Assembly: GCF_030272615.1 (NCBI RefSeq)
Contig: NC_081410.1
Coordinates: 140,636,849 to 140,700,848, forward strand
DNA from: Cryptomeria japonica
Taxonomy: Eukaryota > Streptophyta > Pinopsida > Cupressales > Cupressaceae
DNA: 64,000 bases
Direction of reading: 5' to 3'
This document shows, piece after piece, positions 9,710 to 22,380 of the stretch (position 1 is the stretch's first letter; every line of letters starts with the position of its first letter). Under the pieces are notes generated by a model that searched no databases, was not told the origin of the DNA, and saw only the letters and a program-made list of their open reading frames with translations. Both the position numbers and the translations under genes were made by a program.

Positions 9710-10977
9710 TGTAGACACCTAAAAATGGTCAACGCTTGCGGAGTCATACTTTAATATTTGCGCATTGCCTCATTTTAGGTTTTTGCGTCGCATTAACATT
9801 TTCTCCTATGTCATGCACTTGGTCTTTATCATTTGCGAGCATTGAGTCTTTCTTCTACATTCTTCATCTATCTCGCTTTCGAATTTGGTCTTGTCGACAA
9901 CAATCTTCAGTCATGATGTTGGTCGATCTTTGTCCTTGTCAATCTTGTCATATTGCGATCGATTCATCATCGATCCTTGTCCTTTTCAATCATGTCAATT
10001 TGGTCAATTTTTCATTGATTTTTGTCAACCAATCTCAATCAAATCATTTATCAACACTGGTCATTTATCAATTCAAAATCATGATCGAATCGATATCAAT
10101 TATCTTTCATCAGGACCTAATTGTCATCCTTGCATTGCTAATTCATATTCCAAGGTTTTATGATTTATTCATTTAATCTTGTTTAGCATTTTCCCTCCAG
10201 GTTAAATAATTTATTTATTTATCCTAAGTCTTCTTGTCACAATTAAATGTTTATTTAATTGGCTAATTAATTCCTCCTATTTTTGTAAATTAATTAATGA
10301 ATGAGAAATTATTAATTAATTTACCTAATTTGCATCAATTTCCTAATTTCCAAGTCATCATTTCTAACTTAATTTTCTAATTTCTCTTAAATTCCTAAAT
10401 GTCTATTTCTATTTCAAAATCTTGTCATAAATCCTTGCATAGAAATTTGTCATAATTTGTCATAATTGACAATCAATCAATCCTTGCATAGAAATTTGTC
10501 ATAAATTGTCATAAACCCTTGCATAGCAATTTGTCATAGACATGTCATAATTTTGCTATTCTTGATTTGAATTTCCATTCGAATCACTATCATGCTAATC
10601 TTGTCATCTCTCCAATTCTTCTATAAATTGGATGAATTTCTTCAATCTTGGCTAATAATGAGAATAATCCTTAATCAAACTATCGAATTTACGCTTCTAG
10701 TTCTCTTGATCAAAAATCTTGTCTACTTTCTTTCAATTGTGTGTACACTTGTAGGTGAGATCCACAACCAAACCATTTGAAGAGGAAAGAAGAACAATGG
10801 AGCCGCATGAAGGAGTATTCAAATCATACCTATGGTTTGCTTAATTTCTAGTCATGAATGCTTTTATTTCATGTCTCTATTGAGTGTTGTTTAGGATAGA
10901 TCATTGCAATGAATGCATTTGTGATTGAGCTATTATGTTTATCTTGTTTGTGATGATTTCCTATTTCCTAACGTACA
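9710..10977 (+). repeat. 3' LTR of element A (1268 bp)
   Basis: It begins TGTAGACACC and ends CTAACGTACA, like the LTR at 1286-2970, but has only about two minisatellite units. CTATAAATT lies at 10621-10629. The base after the LTR (GTCAC..) has no matching duplication at 1281-1285. Confidence 0.85.
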
Positions 10978-12289
10978 GTCACTATCCTTGATTATTCAAA
11001 CAGTTATCCGCATAAATCTCTCACCATGGCTTGGTGATCAATGTATATATCCACATTGAAAGAAGTGTCAATAGTTGGGGGCAACATCTTGATCTCAGTG
11101 GGTGTATTCCGCTTTCATTTTCATCAAATAGACATAATTAAAACAATAGAGAAAAGCACATCACAAAAAAGGATAAAAGCATACCACAACGACAAATGTC
11201 AAAAAAAAAAACTAACTGTTAGACTTAAAATCAAAATCACTATCAGAATCAACACAAAAATAGAACGCAGTGGATGATCTATTTTGAATCATGGTTTTTT
11301 TACTCTTAGCATGAAGTTTGACTATTTGTATCTTGATTTTTGAATTATTAGATCTCCTGAGCAACTCAAAGATGCATTGAGTTACAGAAGCAAAGAAGCA
11401 GTTTGATATTTTATTTAGTTGGCTATCTGGGAGGCGATAATTCATATGATGCAAATTTATCTTGAGATATGATTGAAAACATATCATTGAAGACATTTTT
11501 CATTTTACACATAAAAATGGTTAACTCTTGTTTATTTTACGCAAACAACACTAAGGTCATCTTGGTTCAATTATACCTCGACGCTTGTGTCATTTTGCAA
11601 TATCAAAATCCATGTAGGTTGTACTTAGGTCATAATGGTTTAATTATATAATTGATGTTTGTATTAATTTCCAACATTTCAAAAGTTCAATTATGACAAA
11701 AAGGGCGTAAACAATTGGTTAAAGGAATGACAACGTGACACAATTAGACTTGCGTAGATCATTATCATTAGTTAATTTAGTTGCATTCATCACCATTATT
11801 ATCATCACATCCTATGTATATGATGTACCCATCATAAAATGCATTTATCATATAAAACCATAATCATCATCATATCAACATTTTTTAATCAACTAAGCAT
11901 ATATCACCTTCAAAACATATAGATAACCATCATCATATAAATAACATCCATTGCATTCATACATCATCACATCATAAAATATGTATATAAAAATTCTATC
12001 AAGAAAAGCATTTGCATCCATACATCATCATATGCTCAATACATCCACAAATCATCATCATGAAATCATCATTAAAACATCATAAAGAATCATAAGATAG
12101 AAATCATCACTAATAAACATCAACTATCATCATGGAACATCACATATAGACCAAGGGAAAATCGCTATCATATCTCATATAATCTCAAAGAAACGTCAAA
12201 ATATGCAAATGAATATCATGTTTGTATATAAATACATCGAAGGTGATCTATATCATAAAATGAGACAATCAAGTATGACTATCTCCAGA
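10978..12289. other. Unassigned AT-rich region, possibly part of relic H
   Basis: I see no gene. 11750-12180 is a TCATCATA/CATCACATA-rich tract resembling the tracts that lie on the 3' side of the antisense PMD genes at 8320-8575 (element A) and 36180-36490 (element B). That supports assigning at least this half to relic H. The left border of H is not visible. Confidence 0.4.
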
Positions 12290-14110
12290 GGCAGAGGGTC
12301 TTGTAGCAAATGTCCCCGCTCCTGGGTTCTGCCAGGTGGATCTCATTGTACCATTCTGGTCACACCTCTTCTCTTCATCCTGGAATGACTACGTCCACAT
12401 TGGGTGGAAGCTACTATGACATAGCTAGGTTCTCTTCGCCCTTGAGGGACCAAATCCTTGTATAAGCACCAATAATACTCGACCTCCTTGGATGAGTACC
12501 CTATCTCCCATAGCATATCTCAAAGTGGGGTGCCTACAACTTCTCTATACAATGTGTTGGAAATGGCCTATGCTCATCCTTGTTGCTCTATAGTGGTATC
12601 TCTCTCAATCTATAGCTAAGTAATCTATCATTGTTGCACCAAAACCTGTGCCTGTAACTACTACACTGAGATTTGTAGAGCCCTAATCTATGCATCCTAC
12701 TGATGAGACGACACTCTAATCTAAATGGGAACTTGAGAGAAATTATTTACTACACCTATACCTATTGGAGGAGCCGTTGGAGGGAAAACATTTGATCTCC
12801 TCCTCTGTGCAGCCCGACCAGCATCCTGCCTACCTCCCACTGCACCACCACCACCTACACCACCACCTCCACCACAGTAACCCCCATCATCACCCTCATC
12901 ATCACCATCCCCCTCATCATCCTCTATGTGCCTCTGTCCTCCTTGACTCTGTGGATGCTTCTCCTCCTCATCATCGAAAGATGACACTAGCTCTCCTGGA
13001 TCAAATAAATTGGCCATGACATGTGCAATCCAATACGCTGAGTATTCCTCAGTCGTACCCACATCTACCACTTTGGATCCATAATCCCTGATCTGGTTGA
13101 CTAGACTCATATACTCAATCACCACCAAAGCACTATCAATGGTAGGCCCCTACTCTAGTACATCTTGCTAACAATGAGCATATAAACAAGCTCCCTATAG
13201 TATCCCCTGTTGTCGCCCATACTGTTTATAGACCTAACTATGCAAAATCTCTCAATGATAAAAAATGTCTACGTGATCAAGTACCTGGACATATATACAT
13301 AGGGCATCTTTAGCCCATCCTCCGCCCATACCTCACAATCCATATACGGCCTGTAGATGATCGTATCTATGTCATCCAACACTCAATGCCAGTACTATAG
13401 TTTGCCTAGCTTTCACTGGACAACTACACCTATGTATCCATATGCATAAGGTCGGCCAGCTGGTCTATGTCTATCTGCAAGTGACCGTGTTACCATTATA
13501 TGCTCCCAGACCCACACTTGTAGCAATGTAACTCCTGCTAATAAACTCATGTATCCCCAATACACAGCCTGGTGCAACTCTTAGTATAGGTGGGCCAACA
13601 TAAATGAACCCCATGCAAATCCCCTACCCTATGTCACCATATCCTCTAGCACCAAACCCCATCCAACTGCTAGTCCCTTCGACCTACAGTCAGGACATAA
13701 GAAACTACCAATAAAACCTGCCAGTATAGATGGTAAAGGAGCATAACTATCTGCTATCTACTACCATGGGATCTTGTAACCACTAATATGCTCATCCTAA
13801 AATACTTGCCATAGAGCCTTAGTGCCACCCTCCTCACTGTGCTCATATGGCGGCAAGTCACCAACAATAGGTATTCATAGGATCCTATAGATGTCCTATG
13901 GCGTCACCGTCATCTCCCCTATCGCCAGATGAAAGGTGTTGGTGTTGTTGTGCCACCTCTCTGCCAAAGTTGTCAACAAACCCTGTTTAATGGTATACTA
14001 TGGCATGTCAAGAAGAGATGATAATCCACATCTCTCAATAATCTCTCTATCTACCTATGTAAGTCGATGGATCAATCTCCATGTCTTTAGGAGTCTCTCC
14101 CAAGACTATA
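12290..14110 (-). pseudogene. Decayed antisense PMD gene of relic H
   Basis: The minus strand from about 14000 to 13880 reads GLLTTLAERWHNNTNTFHLA, then a GEMTVTP-like stretch with stop codons, the PMD core signature seen intact in element B. At about 13080-13020 an EYSAYW motif matches B's DAEYSAYWAEH. It is followed by an acidic Asp/Glu/Gly-rich tail (open frame 12721-13128), and near 12450-12500 by a degenerate EYYWCLY, like B's IAYWRDLYYA. Several in-frame stops and frame changes make it a pseudogene. Its orientation relative to the 3' LTR at 15669 is again antisense. Confidence 0.75.
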
Positions 14111-14129
14111 GCACACCTAGTACTACCTA

Positions 14130-14720
14130 CAAATCAAAACATATCTACCATCAGTCATCGATCCGATCAATTCTATCAATACAAATCAACTCAATCAATT
14201 ACATCACAAATATAATATCAAAATCCCACTATCAATCAAAAACATATCAATGAATCATATCCAGTCAAGAGCATCATATCAGCAATAATCTTAAAAAATC
14301 CATATCAGAGAGCATCATATGAAGATTAATCAACAACATATCAGAGAACCCTATCAAAGCAACATATCAAAGACTCCTATCAAAGCAACATATCAAAGAA
14401 TCCTATAGAAACAACATATCAGTGATTCATATCAAAACAACATATCAGTGAACAACATATTAGTATCCCATATCAGTGCCCCATATTTGTGATTCATATC
14501 ATGACACATATCATAACAACATATCAATATCCCATATTAGTTCCCCATATCAGTGATTCATATCATGACTCATATCAGAACAACTCAACAACGATCCATA
14601 TCGTGACTTATATCAAGACACCATATCAGAGCTACATATCAATAAATTTGATCCACAGACCTATATCGGGCAAAACAACTTAATCGGACCCATATCAACA
14701 TCAAAACAACCTACACACAT
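14130..14720. repeat. CATATCA-rich degenerate tandem repeat
   Basis: Dozens of short units of the type AACATATCARNGANTC occur in this stretch, with no open frame of note. It lies on the 5' side of the antisense PMD pseudogene. Confidence 0.65.
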
Positions 14721-14799
14721 CCATCACATCATTTTCAAGATCATTCAACATTAGCAATTAACTCCACAAACCACATTTCCTATATTTCAACTTCAATGC

Positions 14800-15125
14800 A
14801 CTAAATTAGATATTCTACGCGCTAATCTACTCTATATGCACTAAAATTTCCATCCAATGCACTAAAAATAATGGTAGACCCGCTAAAAGGGGACTATGCG
14901 CTAAAACAGGATTTATTTGTGCTTTCCTATGCGAGCTACGTGCTTAAACATGCATATGAGCTAAATGTCAAATCAAATGCGCTAATATGTTTTTCGTATG
15001 TGCTAAATCTAGTCAATGCGCTAACCTATCAATTGAATGTGCTAAAACCTAACCCTAGGTTTTATATATGCGCTATTTTTAGTTGCGTATAAGCCAAAAC
15101 ATGAGTCCTAAGTGCTAAAACATGA
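14800..15125. repeat. TGCGCTAAA motif array of relic H
   Basis: About fifteen degenerate copies of TGYGCTAAA occur at irregular 15-30 bp spacing. It occupies the same place, upstream of the antisense PMD gene and before the 3' LTR, as the CACAGACGCG array of element B and the ACACAAGCGCAG arrays of element A, but has a different motif with the same GCGC-like centre. Confidence 0.7.
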
Positions 15126-15540
15126 AAATCTGACGTAAAAATTAAAAAACATGACAAAAATATGTGAAAATTATATGAAAAGGACATGATTTTGGCCACT
15201 TACGCTGGTCCATACGCAGTGGGACTCTGGTATTGCCTAACGCACTTAAAATGGTGAGAATGGTAAGGAATCGACATCATCTCATCAGAGCTCCAAATCA
15301 CAAATCACAAGAGGCCAAGTGTGAAAATGAATCTTCTTTTTCACTTTTTACCTTTTTAAGAGGGTAAAAGAGAGGGCTAATAAGTGGGCATATATTTTTC
15401 CACATTTTTTGCATTTATTAACCTAACCAACATCATTTTTTGGGAGATGAATCAATCGGAGAACCTTCAACCAATTTAACAACATCAATAAAATCATAAA
15501 ATTTGAAAAACAAATTAAATTTTTCACCAAAAATATAAAA
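15126..15540. other. Relic H region between motif array and PPT block
   Basis: This is AT-rich noncoding sequence with no gene or repeat I can support. Confidence 0.4.
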
Positions 15541-15549
15541 TTCTCAATT

Positions 15550-15668
15550 CATCTCTTGAGGGGGCATCATCACAATATCATTCATCAAATCCATATCTAG
15601 GGCAAAAGTCAAAACTTTCATCAAAAACATTAGACAAATTTTCTTTGAACTAACGTAGAGGGGCAAAA
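15550..15668 (+). promoter_or_regulatory. Degenerate pre-LTR block and polypurine tract of relic H
   Basis: CTCTTGAGGGGGCATCAT (about 15552), CTAGGGCAAAA (about 15598) and TTCTTTGAACTAACG (about 15640) lead into the PPT GAGGGGCAAAA, about 15658-15668. This is the block of elements A, B and C, with the hairpin's right arm deleted. Confidence 0.65.
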
Positions 15669-17022
15669 TATAGACGTATAAATCTGACCACATATTAAAT
15701 AAATATTTAATATTGATTTAATTCATTAAATTCACATTCATCTACTAATTAAAATATATTTAATTAATTTCCCCACTTTCATCTATTTGGGTAAATAAAT
15801 TATTCAATTTATTTAATTAAATTCATCTAACCATTTTCTAGCCTTTAATTAAATAAATCACTTTATTTAATTAAAACCCCTTTCCCATTTAATTAAATTC
15901 AAATTTAATTTAAAATCCCCTTCCAATTTAAATAAATCAAAATTTTATTAAATTTAGGCAAGTTGTCATCCACTTTTTGGAATAAATCACTTTATTTCAA
16001 AGTTAAAATCAAAAAATACCTCCCACTTGCATGAATAATCCTCTTCTAAAGCCTTTTAGATTCTTCTAATCATCCTAATTAGCCTAATTCATGTCTTAAA
16101 CATTTGCACACTCCTTAAGAGAAGTCACTTCTCAAAAATGCCTCAAAGTCTTTGAAATGCATTGAAGGCTTTGTGTCTTCAATAAGTTAACCTTCAAAGT
16201 CTTCGTAACCATTAATGGTTAATCCAACCTCAACCCATGGTTAGAGACTTTCCCTCTAACTTAACCCTCAGTTAACCCAAGGGTCTCATCAAGCACTCAT
16301 TTTTTTTACCATAGTTATCTTGTTAACCCTTTCACAAGAGTTTACCCTTTGGGTAAAAGCCTTATACACTAGTTAACCCTAACCTAACACTAACCACATC
16401 CTCCTAGGGTGATCCTCATGTCTTCTCAAGCATTTAATGCCTCTTACATCCCTTCTCAAGTTGCCTCTTGTTGACAATTGTCAACATTTCATTGGTAAAA
16501 ATTATAAACATGGATTAAGTAAGTTTAAATCCTAGCCCTTGTTAAGATTATTGAATCTTAACCATCTCTTTCCCTATTTCTTCTATAAATAGGACCCACT
16601 TTCTTCAATCAGCATATCCAAGTTTTTATGCATCTACACTATAGTCTAATTATAACAAGAATTTTAATCACTAATCATGTTAGCATAGCTAATTAGTTTC
16701 ATTATCATATCATCAACTTCATCATAGCTTAAAATCATATGTTAATAAGCTTTATTAGATCTATAATGCATTGCATATAGATCATTATTATTCACAATCA
16801 CTCATTCTTGGAGTTGTTATTCCTAAGTCTTTTGCTCAATGATTTGAGAGAAACCATTGACTTGAGGGATCCCATGAGATAGAGAACAATGAGACACATC
16901 TTGAGAAGTTAACTTGTTTAAATTAGTTTAAGCTTAGTTAGTCTTTGTACTCAAAAGTTTCATTGGTATGTTAGCTTTTGATCTCAATTTTCATATTTTG
17001 ATCACACTAAATCTTGCATACA
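15669..17022 (+). repeat. 3' LTR of relic H (approximate right end)
   Basis: It starts TATAGACGTATAAA, a mutated form of TGTAGACACCTAAAA, right after the PPT. It contains AT-rich inverted repeats of the TTAATTAAA type (15700-15960) like the LTR of element B, and a TATAAAT box at 16584-16590. The end is placed at ..TTGCATACA (about 17022) because Tat LTRs here end in TACA. The partner LTR is not in the window. Confidence 0.5.
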
Positions 17023-17083
17023 CACCCCACACACCAACCATACCACTAAGGCTAACACTAACACATCCATGGGAATGTAATGA
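17023..17083. other. Left flank of element D, with target-site duplication
   Basis: This is pre-insertion DNA. AATGA at 17079-17083 is repeated at 62876-62880 on the other side of element D. Confidence 0.75.
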
Positions 17084-17252
17084 TGTTGGCAATTGACACT
17101 CATTGGAATCATAAGTTGTCATTGATGGCAACAAGATTCTATTGAAGGCATATACCAGCATTTGGAGGCATACACCGGTGGATACTGGCATTGAGTATTC
17201 AGGATCATCACTGGCACCGGCATCTAGCACTTCTATGAAGATGACATCATTT
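17084..17252 (+). repeat. 5' LTR of element D, first part
   Basis: It begins TGTTGGCAATTGACACTCAT, matching 61999 onward. It is interrupted by element E after 17252 and resumes at 41046. CATTT at 17248-17252 is the TSD of E. Confidence 0.85.
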
Positions 17253-18321
17253 TGATGAATACTAAGAGGGGGGGTGAATTAGTATGCCAAAAATCAATGT
17301 ACTTAAACACTTGGCTAGACTAACAGTAAACTGGTAAAACAGTTTAGCAGACAAACCAGTTAGCACACATGCAAACCAAATAGCAAATAATACATTCACC
17401 CACAGAAGCACAAACACCATAACACAAGAGATTTTGATGTGGAAACCCAAATGGGAAAAACCATGGTGAGATGGAGCTCACAAGTAACTATCTGCAGAAT
17501 AGGAACCAGACCGGTTAAGGTCATATAGTGTTCTTTACCAGAATAGATCCTATTAGGAATCTCAATCTTTGTTAGGAGATAAGTCTGATTAAAGACTACC
17601 TTTCTAGAGGATTTTAGATCCACAGATTTGAACCACCTTGTTAGAGGATTTACAAAAGGCTTTTGGGCCTACCCGGTTAAGGGCTTCAAACTTGTCGAAG
17701 ATGTGAGTAATCAACAAGTGAGTGATCTAGCTAATAGCATAGATTGCTTAGTTAGATCCTTGATAGCTCGTTCCTAATTCATTCTAGCATTACTTTAGTC
17801 TTCTACACATTCACACTCTCTCTAACTCATCAACCACCTTGAACCCTAGCAACAACCTAAAACCCTAGACATGATGTCCTTATAAAGGAATTTGATTTCA
17901 TGTCGGTCCAATAGGATTACAATACAATTTCCTAGGTTCAATGCATCTAGACATATTATGTAACACGACATGAAAAGCACAGTTAAAGTGTCAGCATCAT
18001 CAAACAATTGGTGGATTGTAACTCATCACAGAGTATTACCCATTCATAAAAAATACCGGTTGCTAGCTTGATAGAAATGAAGACTGAGAAATATGCTTTG
18101 ATCCTTCATACCGCTTGAGATCCTCGAACCGCTTGGGGTCAACATACCACTTCAGATTGGTAAACACTTTCTGCAAAACACCAATAGTCTAAGGACTATA
18201 ATTCATCATACCGGTTGGAACAAATACCTGTTGAGCTTTAACTTATTCAAACAAAAGTGATCTCAATGCAAGTGTGTGTACATCAATGACAATCACAACA
18301 TAATCATCAAAAATGCCAACA
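17253..18321 (-). repeat. 3' LTR of element E (1069 bp)
   Basis: On the minus strand it runs from TGTTGGCATTTTTGATG to TTAGTATTCATCA. A CCTTATAAAGG box, self-complementary, lies at about 17878-17888 and is a likely TATA box. The segment matches 23705-24332 plus 40588-41040. The element's PPT follows at 18322-18335. Confidence 0.85.
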
Positions 18322-18336
18322 ATCTCCCCCTTTGGC
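18322..18336 (-). promoter_or_regulatory. Polypurine tract of element E
   Basis: The minus strand reads GCCAAAGGGGGAGAT directly before the 3' LTR, a standard plus-strand primer of copia-type elements. Confidence 0.8.
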
Positions 18337-18701
18337 ATTGATGGCAACACTTAGGAAATTTTGACATCTAAATGTTTTACAACAAAAATATGCCATAATC
18401 AAAATTACTCCCCCTAAGCATATACACTATCCCTTTTGCAGAAAATACCATGTATACTACTTCTTAATAGAAATAACATGAAGGTATACATCAAAATATT
18501 CAAAATTTATACTTCTCCCCCTTTGCCAACATTGACAAAAATAATATTGCAGACTAACCCCTGTTTCATTAGTATAAAAAGAATAAGAGTTTATGACAAT
18601 AAAGAATAAAACTTGTCAAAAACTAATTTGAAGTCCTATAAAAACCGTTTCATAGATAAGGACCAGGACTCAAGTAGGGAGGTAGCCACTTCTTTCTCTG
18701 T
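18337..18701 (-). other. 3' noncoding region of element E
   Basis: This AT-rich spacer lies between the second ORF and the PPT. GTCAATGTTGGCAAAGGGGG (minus strand, about 18509-18528) repeats the PPT-like word. No gene is supported. Confidence 0.5.
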
Positions 18702-21700
18702 CTACATCTGGGAGACTTGCTCTTCCATGGCGTCAATTGTGCTCATCTCTTGAGTCATTGTTAAGGCATCCAGATTGAGATAACATTTCTGAAGTATCTG
18801 CAGGCGTGGGAGTAGAACCAGTTGGAGTTCCTGCAAATCTCGAGTTTGGTTGCTGATTTCCAACTCTATTTTGGCAGACTGGATATGAAACCGGTGAACG
18901 ATTTGCCCATAAGTTGTAAAAGAGTCATACGACGGCTTGAAGGTGCTCATATATAACTACAAGTCAGTTTGTAGCTTTTGCTTCTGTACAAGCACATCAT
19001 CACAGAAGAGATGGGGTTGGCAAATCTTACTTAGTAGTAGATTCCCCTCATCAAGAGCATTCCTTATGTCTTTTTGTGCTTTTTTCAGATCGGACTGGAG
19101 CTCATTTAGCTTCATTACCAGGGCAATGTTGAGAGCCTTTTGATGCTCTTTCTTGGCATTTGCCTCTGCTACCTCTTCTAGGCTCTGCACCTGATCATCA
19201 ACTACGGTGCATAGGAGCTTCAATTGTGCCAATGATGAATCAGTATTGGGGAGGTTTGTGCCGGGTAACAAACTGGTAAGAGTGTCCATCGCAGCTTGGA
19301 TCACATCTTGCTCCTTCTTCCTCTTTAACACTTCAAGGCGTTCTTGAGAAACCTTAATGCTTTGTAGCAGCTCCATTTCATTTGCAGACTGGAGGTCAAT
19401 AGGAGTGGTGAGGTCAACCGGTTTGGCTTGACTACCGGTTGCCTTTGGAGTCTCCATCTGAGTGCTTTTTGCTGCTTCTTCTTTCTCTGTAGCTCTTAAC
19501 TTTTCCTCTTTTGTCTTTTTATTTTCCTCTTCTTCTATTTTCCTTCTCTCTTCTTTCCTCTGCTTCTCTTCTTCTTCATCCTTTTTCTTCTGCTCCTCTT
19601 CCTCCTGCTTCTTCTCCTCTTCCTTTTTCTCTTCTTCATCTTTCCGCTTCTTTTTTTCTTCATTCTTCTTCTTCTCCTCTTCCTTCTTCCTCTTCTCCTC
19701 TTCATCCTTCTTCTTTACCTCTTCTTTCCTTCTCTTCTCCTCTTCATCCTTCTTCTTCTTTTCCTCTTCCTTTTTCTTCTTCTCCTCTTCATCCTTCTTC
19801 TTCTTCTCCTCTTCATCCTTCTTCTTCATCTCCTCTTCCTTTTTCATCTTCTCTTCTTCATCCTTCTTCTTCTTGTCTTCCTTCTTTCTTTTCTCCTCTT
19901 CTTTGTCCTCCTCTACTTTCTTCTCCTTATTTACCTATTCTACCTGCTTCTCCTATCATTTTGTTTCTAATGGTGTATCTTGAGCAACATCCTCTACATC
20001 CAGAGCATCGACATTAATAGTGTCTATAGGTTCAGTAACCAGGTTTCCTTCATTATCAAACACTTCATCCAATTTTGTTATTGCCGGTTCTTCCTCAGCC
20101 TTCCTGTTGGCTTCAGCCACTTGATGCATCTTAAGAGCTTCTAGAGCAAGAGTGTGTGTATTCTTGATCACTTCTTGACCCTTTCCTTCTAGTAACAGGA
20201 GTCTTCTTCTTCTCATGAAGAAGAGGCCTTTGTATTTATTCATAATTTTGAGAAGTTCTAAATTTGATACATCAGGAAAATGTTGAGCAACAATTTTCTC
20301 TCTCATTTCCTATTCCTTTTCTATGGCAATGCACCATTTATTTTCTAAATAATTATACAAAGAATCCAGTGTCTCAGATCTAATTTCTGAAGGCGACCGG
20401 TCATTAACACATAAATACTTAATGATTTATTGTTCAACTGCTTCCTTTTCATCATCATTAAAATCATCAAAACAATCAATCAAATCATTCAGCACTTTTC
20501 TCCTAATATTTTTTATAGTTCTTTGACAATGTGTCAAAGGTTTGTAGGAAGAAATGTCAATATTTATCAGTGCCGATGATGTCGGTTCATTCTTTTCTTT
20601 TTCTTTGCTTATCTTGTCTTCTTGGGTTTTTCCTCAGACATAGTTTCTTCTGAGTCCGGTGAGTTATTCATTGTCTTCCTCTTCCTCTCAAAGACTTTGG
20701 CAGGTGTCGCTTCCGGTTTCTTCTTTGCAGGTGACCGCTTTGTCACTTTGGGACTGGTTGTAGTAATTGGTGCTGATGTCGAAGGCACTGCCTTTCCTTT
20801 CTTTTTAGGAGGTTCTATAATTGGTGCAACCCTTTCCAGATAGGTGACAGTTCTCTTTGCCTTAGGATCAAGGGGTGAGGCGATTAGGGTAGAAGCATAC
20901 CCGTCTAGCATATCATACATCACCTCAAAGCCCATAGGCTCTACTTCTTCCTGTCTGAACTCAATGACCTCCATTATACATTCATCCACATTGATGATAA
21001 AGCAGATATCCTCTTCATATTTCTTGACAATGTCACCAGATATCCTTATCCTTTGGCTCATCTTGCGCCTAAACTCATCAAAGTACTTGTTCAGAACTTC
21101 AAGGTAACCGGTTCTAACTGCTTGTTGGCTCTCTTTGATCTACTTGGTAACTGATTGGTTGGCAGACCACTGAATATTTCCAACTCCTGGGAAATAACCT
21201 TGGAAGTAGAAGAATAACCCTACTAGTAGTTGTCCAAACTTGAATCTTAGTGCATTATCCTATTTGATTGACTTAAGATTCAACATAAGTTGTCTTTGCA
21301 TACAGATGCATAGATCAAACGATGCATCTTCTTTGATCATCTGGTAAGCGGCATTTACCACTACCGCAGAGACAGAATTAATTCTACTGGCAGAGAACAT
21401 CCGATAGCCTATCACCATGTAGGCATACTTGAGCAAATCATTCTTGATTGAGTTGATGGTCATGCCACGTGAGTCACTCACTGAACCAGTGACCTTGGAC
21501 ATTTCCATCTTACTGACCTTCCTTAGGGCTGGCACTTCCCCTGTATTGCAGAAACTGGTGATGACATGAATCACTTCCGGTGTGATATCATGTGTTCTCT
21601 CAAGATACATCTTGTCACCGTGAACTCTACTCAGAATGATTCTAATGTGGTTATTTGTGAAATCCTCTAGGAAGTAAACCGCATTGTGAAGTTTCTTCTT

Positions 21701-22036
21701 CTCCAAAATGCTATACTCTGATTTGATCTTTTTATCCTTTCCACAGGATAGACCTAGCTGAGAATGGATCACAAGAGACTCTAGGTCTTCGATTTTGCAG
21801 TCTATATAATCAGAAATACCTTCTTCCACTATCACACCAGCCGGTACTTGAGACAAGGCATTATATTTCGACTTTCGTTGTATGAAATCCATAGAATCGA
21901 CAATTGCACTAGAACTATCATGAGATGCGGAAGCCGTGATAAAACAAAAAACTTGAGAAATACCTTTCAAAAATTGAGAATTTAGGGCTTGCAAATTCCA
22001 CTTCACCTTCCACATCGTCGGTTGCTGAATCACCAC
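18702..22036 (-). pseudogene. Second ORF of element E: conserved protein of unknown function, broken
   Basis: Open pieces run from ATG 22036 to 21260 (258 codons), 21061-20609, 20306-19956, 19847-18957 and 18950-18702. The first two share one frame and the last three share another, so stop codons and one frameshift break it. The N-terminal piece aligns with element D's 46938-47444: both have an (I/V)LSxVH segment, an EV(I/M)xV(I/V)T segment, and a SAxxVNAAYQMIK-like segment followed by R-(Q/S)-xLM-(L/I)-NL. The middle is Lys/Glu-rich and the C-terminus (about 19500-18702) looks like coiled coil. D has the same layout, with conserved head, charged middle and coiled-coil tail. No enzyme motif is recognised. 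It sits where pol or an env-like gene would be in an autonomous copia element. Confidence 0.6.
19495..19925 (-). repeat. Purine-rich GAAGAGGAGAAG expansion encoding a Lys/Glu tract
   Basis: Tandem degenerate GAGGAGAAGAAGAAGGAT-type units on the minus strand encode alternating E/K/D runs of about 130 residues within the second ORF. The expansion is in multiples of three. The plus-strand frames over it (Ser/Phe runs) are shadows. Confidence 0.8.
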
Positions 22037-22380
22037 TTTGAGTTCTTCTCTTGACCGTTTGATATTTGCTTTTGAATCTTCTTCAGGGTTTCAAGATTTC
22101 TTTGAATCGCAAAACAAATCACTTTTTCTTCACTCTACACTTGAAAAACTTCTTCGCTCAAAAAATGATAGTGAGAAATGATTTAAAAATTCCTTTTAAA
22201 CATATTCCTCACCTACCATAATAAATGCTCCACCATTAGGGCGTAAACCCTAATTTGCCTATTACCATTTTCGGTCTTCTGCCAAATGATAGGTATCACA
22301 TACCGGTTAAGGTCTTTTACCAGTGTAAAGCAGGGGTTCATAGTGTTTCATCGTTTACTCCCCCTAAGCTTTTCTGATGC

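Larger units (their letters stand above)
1..10977 (+). mobile_element. Element A: tandem LTR-sharing array of a non-autonomous Tat-related (Ty3/gypsy) family
   Basis: The order is internal 3' end (1-1285), LTR (1286-2970), internal region (2971-9709), LTR (9710-10977). Both LTRs are preceded by the same polypurine tract and start with TGTAGACACCTAAAA. The first LTR is flanked on its left by another copy's internal 3' end, and I find no 5-bp duplication around 1286-10977. The two units therefore share an LTR, which is the product expected from unequal recombination between LTRs. The right-hand unit has lost its PBS and most of its leader: 2971 already matches a position about 1.5 kb into element C's internal region. 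No reverse transcriptase, RNase H or integrase is visible. The family is the same as elements C and S. Confidence 0.8.

Noticed and set aside
12765-13019. His-rich plus-strand frame
   Set aside because: It is the complement of the acidic tail of the minus-strand PMD pseudogene.
19462-20017. Plus-strand Ser/Phe/Pro-rich open frames
   Set aside because: They are shadows of the Lys/Glu tract encoded on the minus strand; purine-rich repeats lack stops on both strands.
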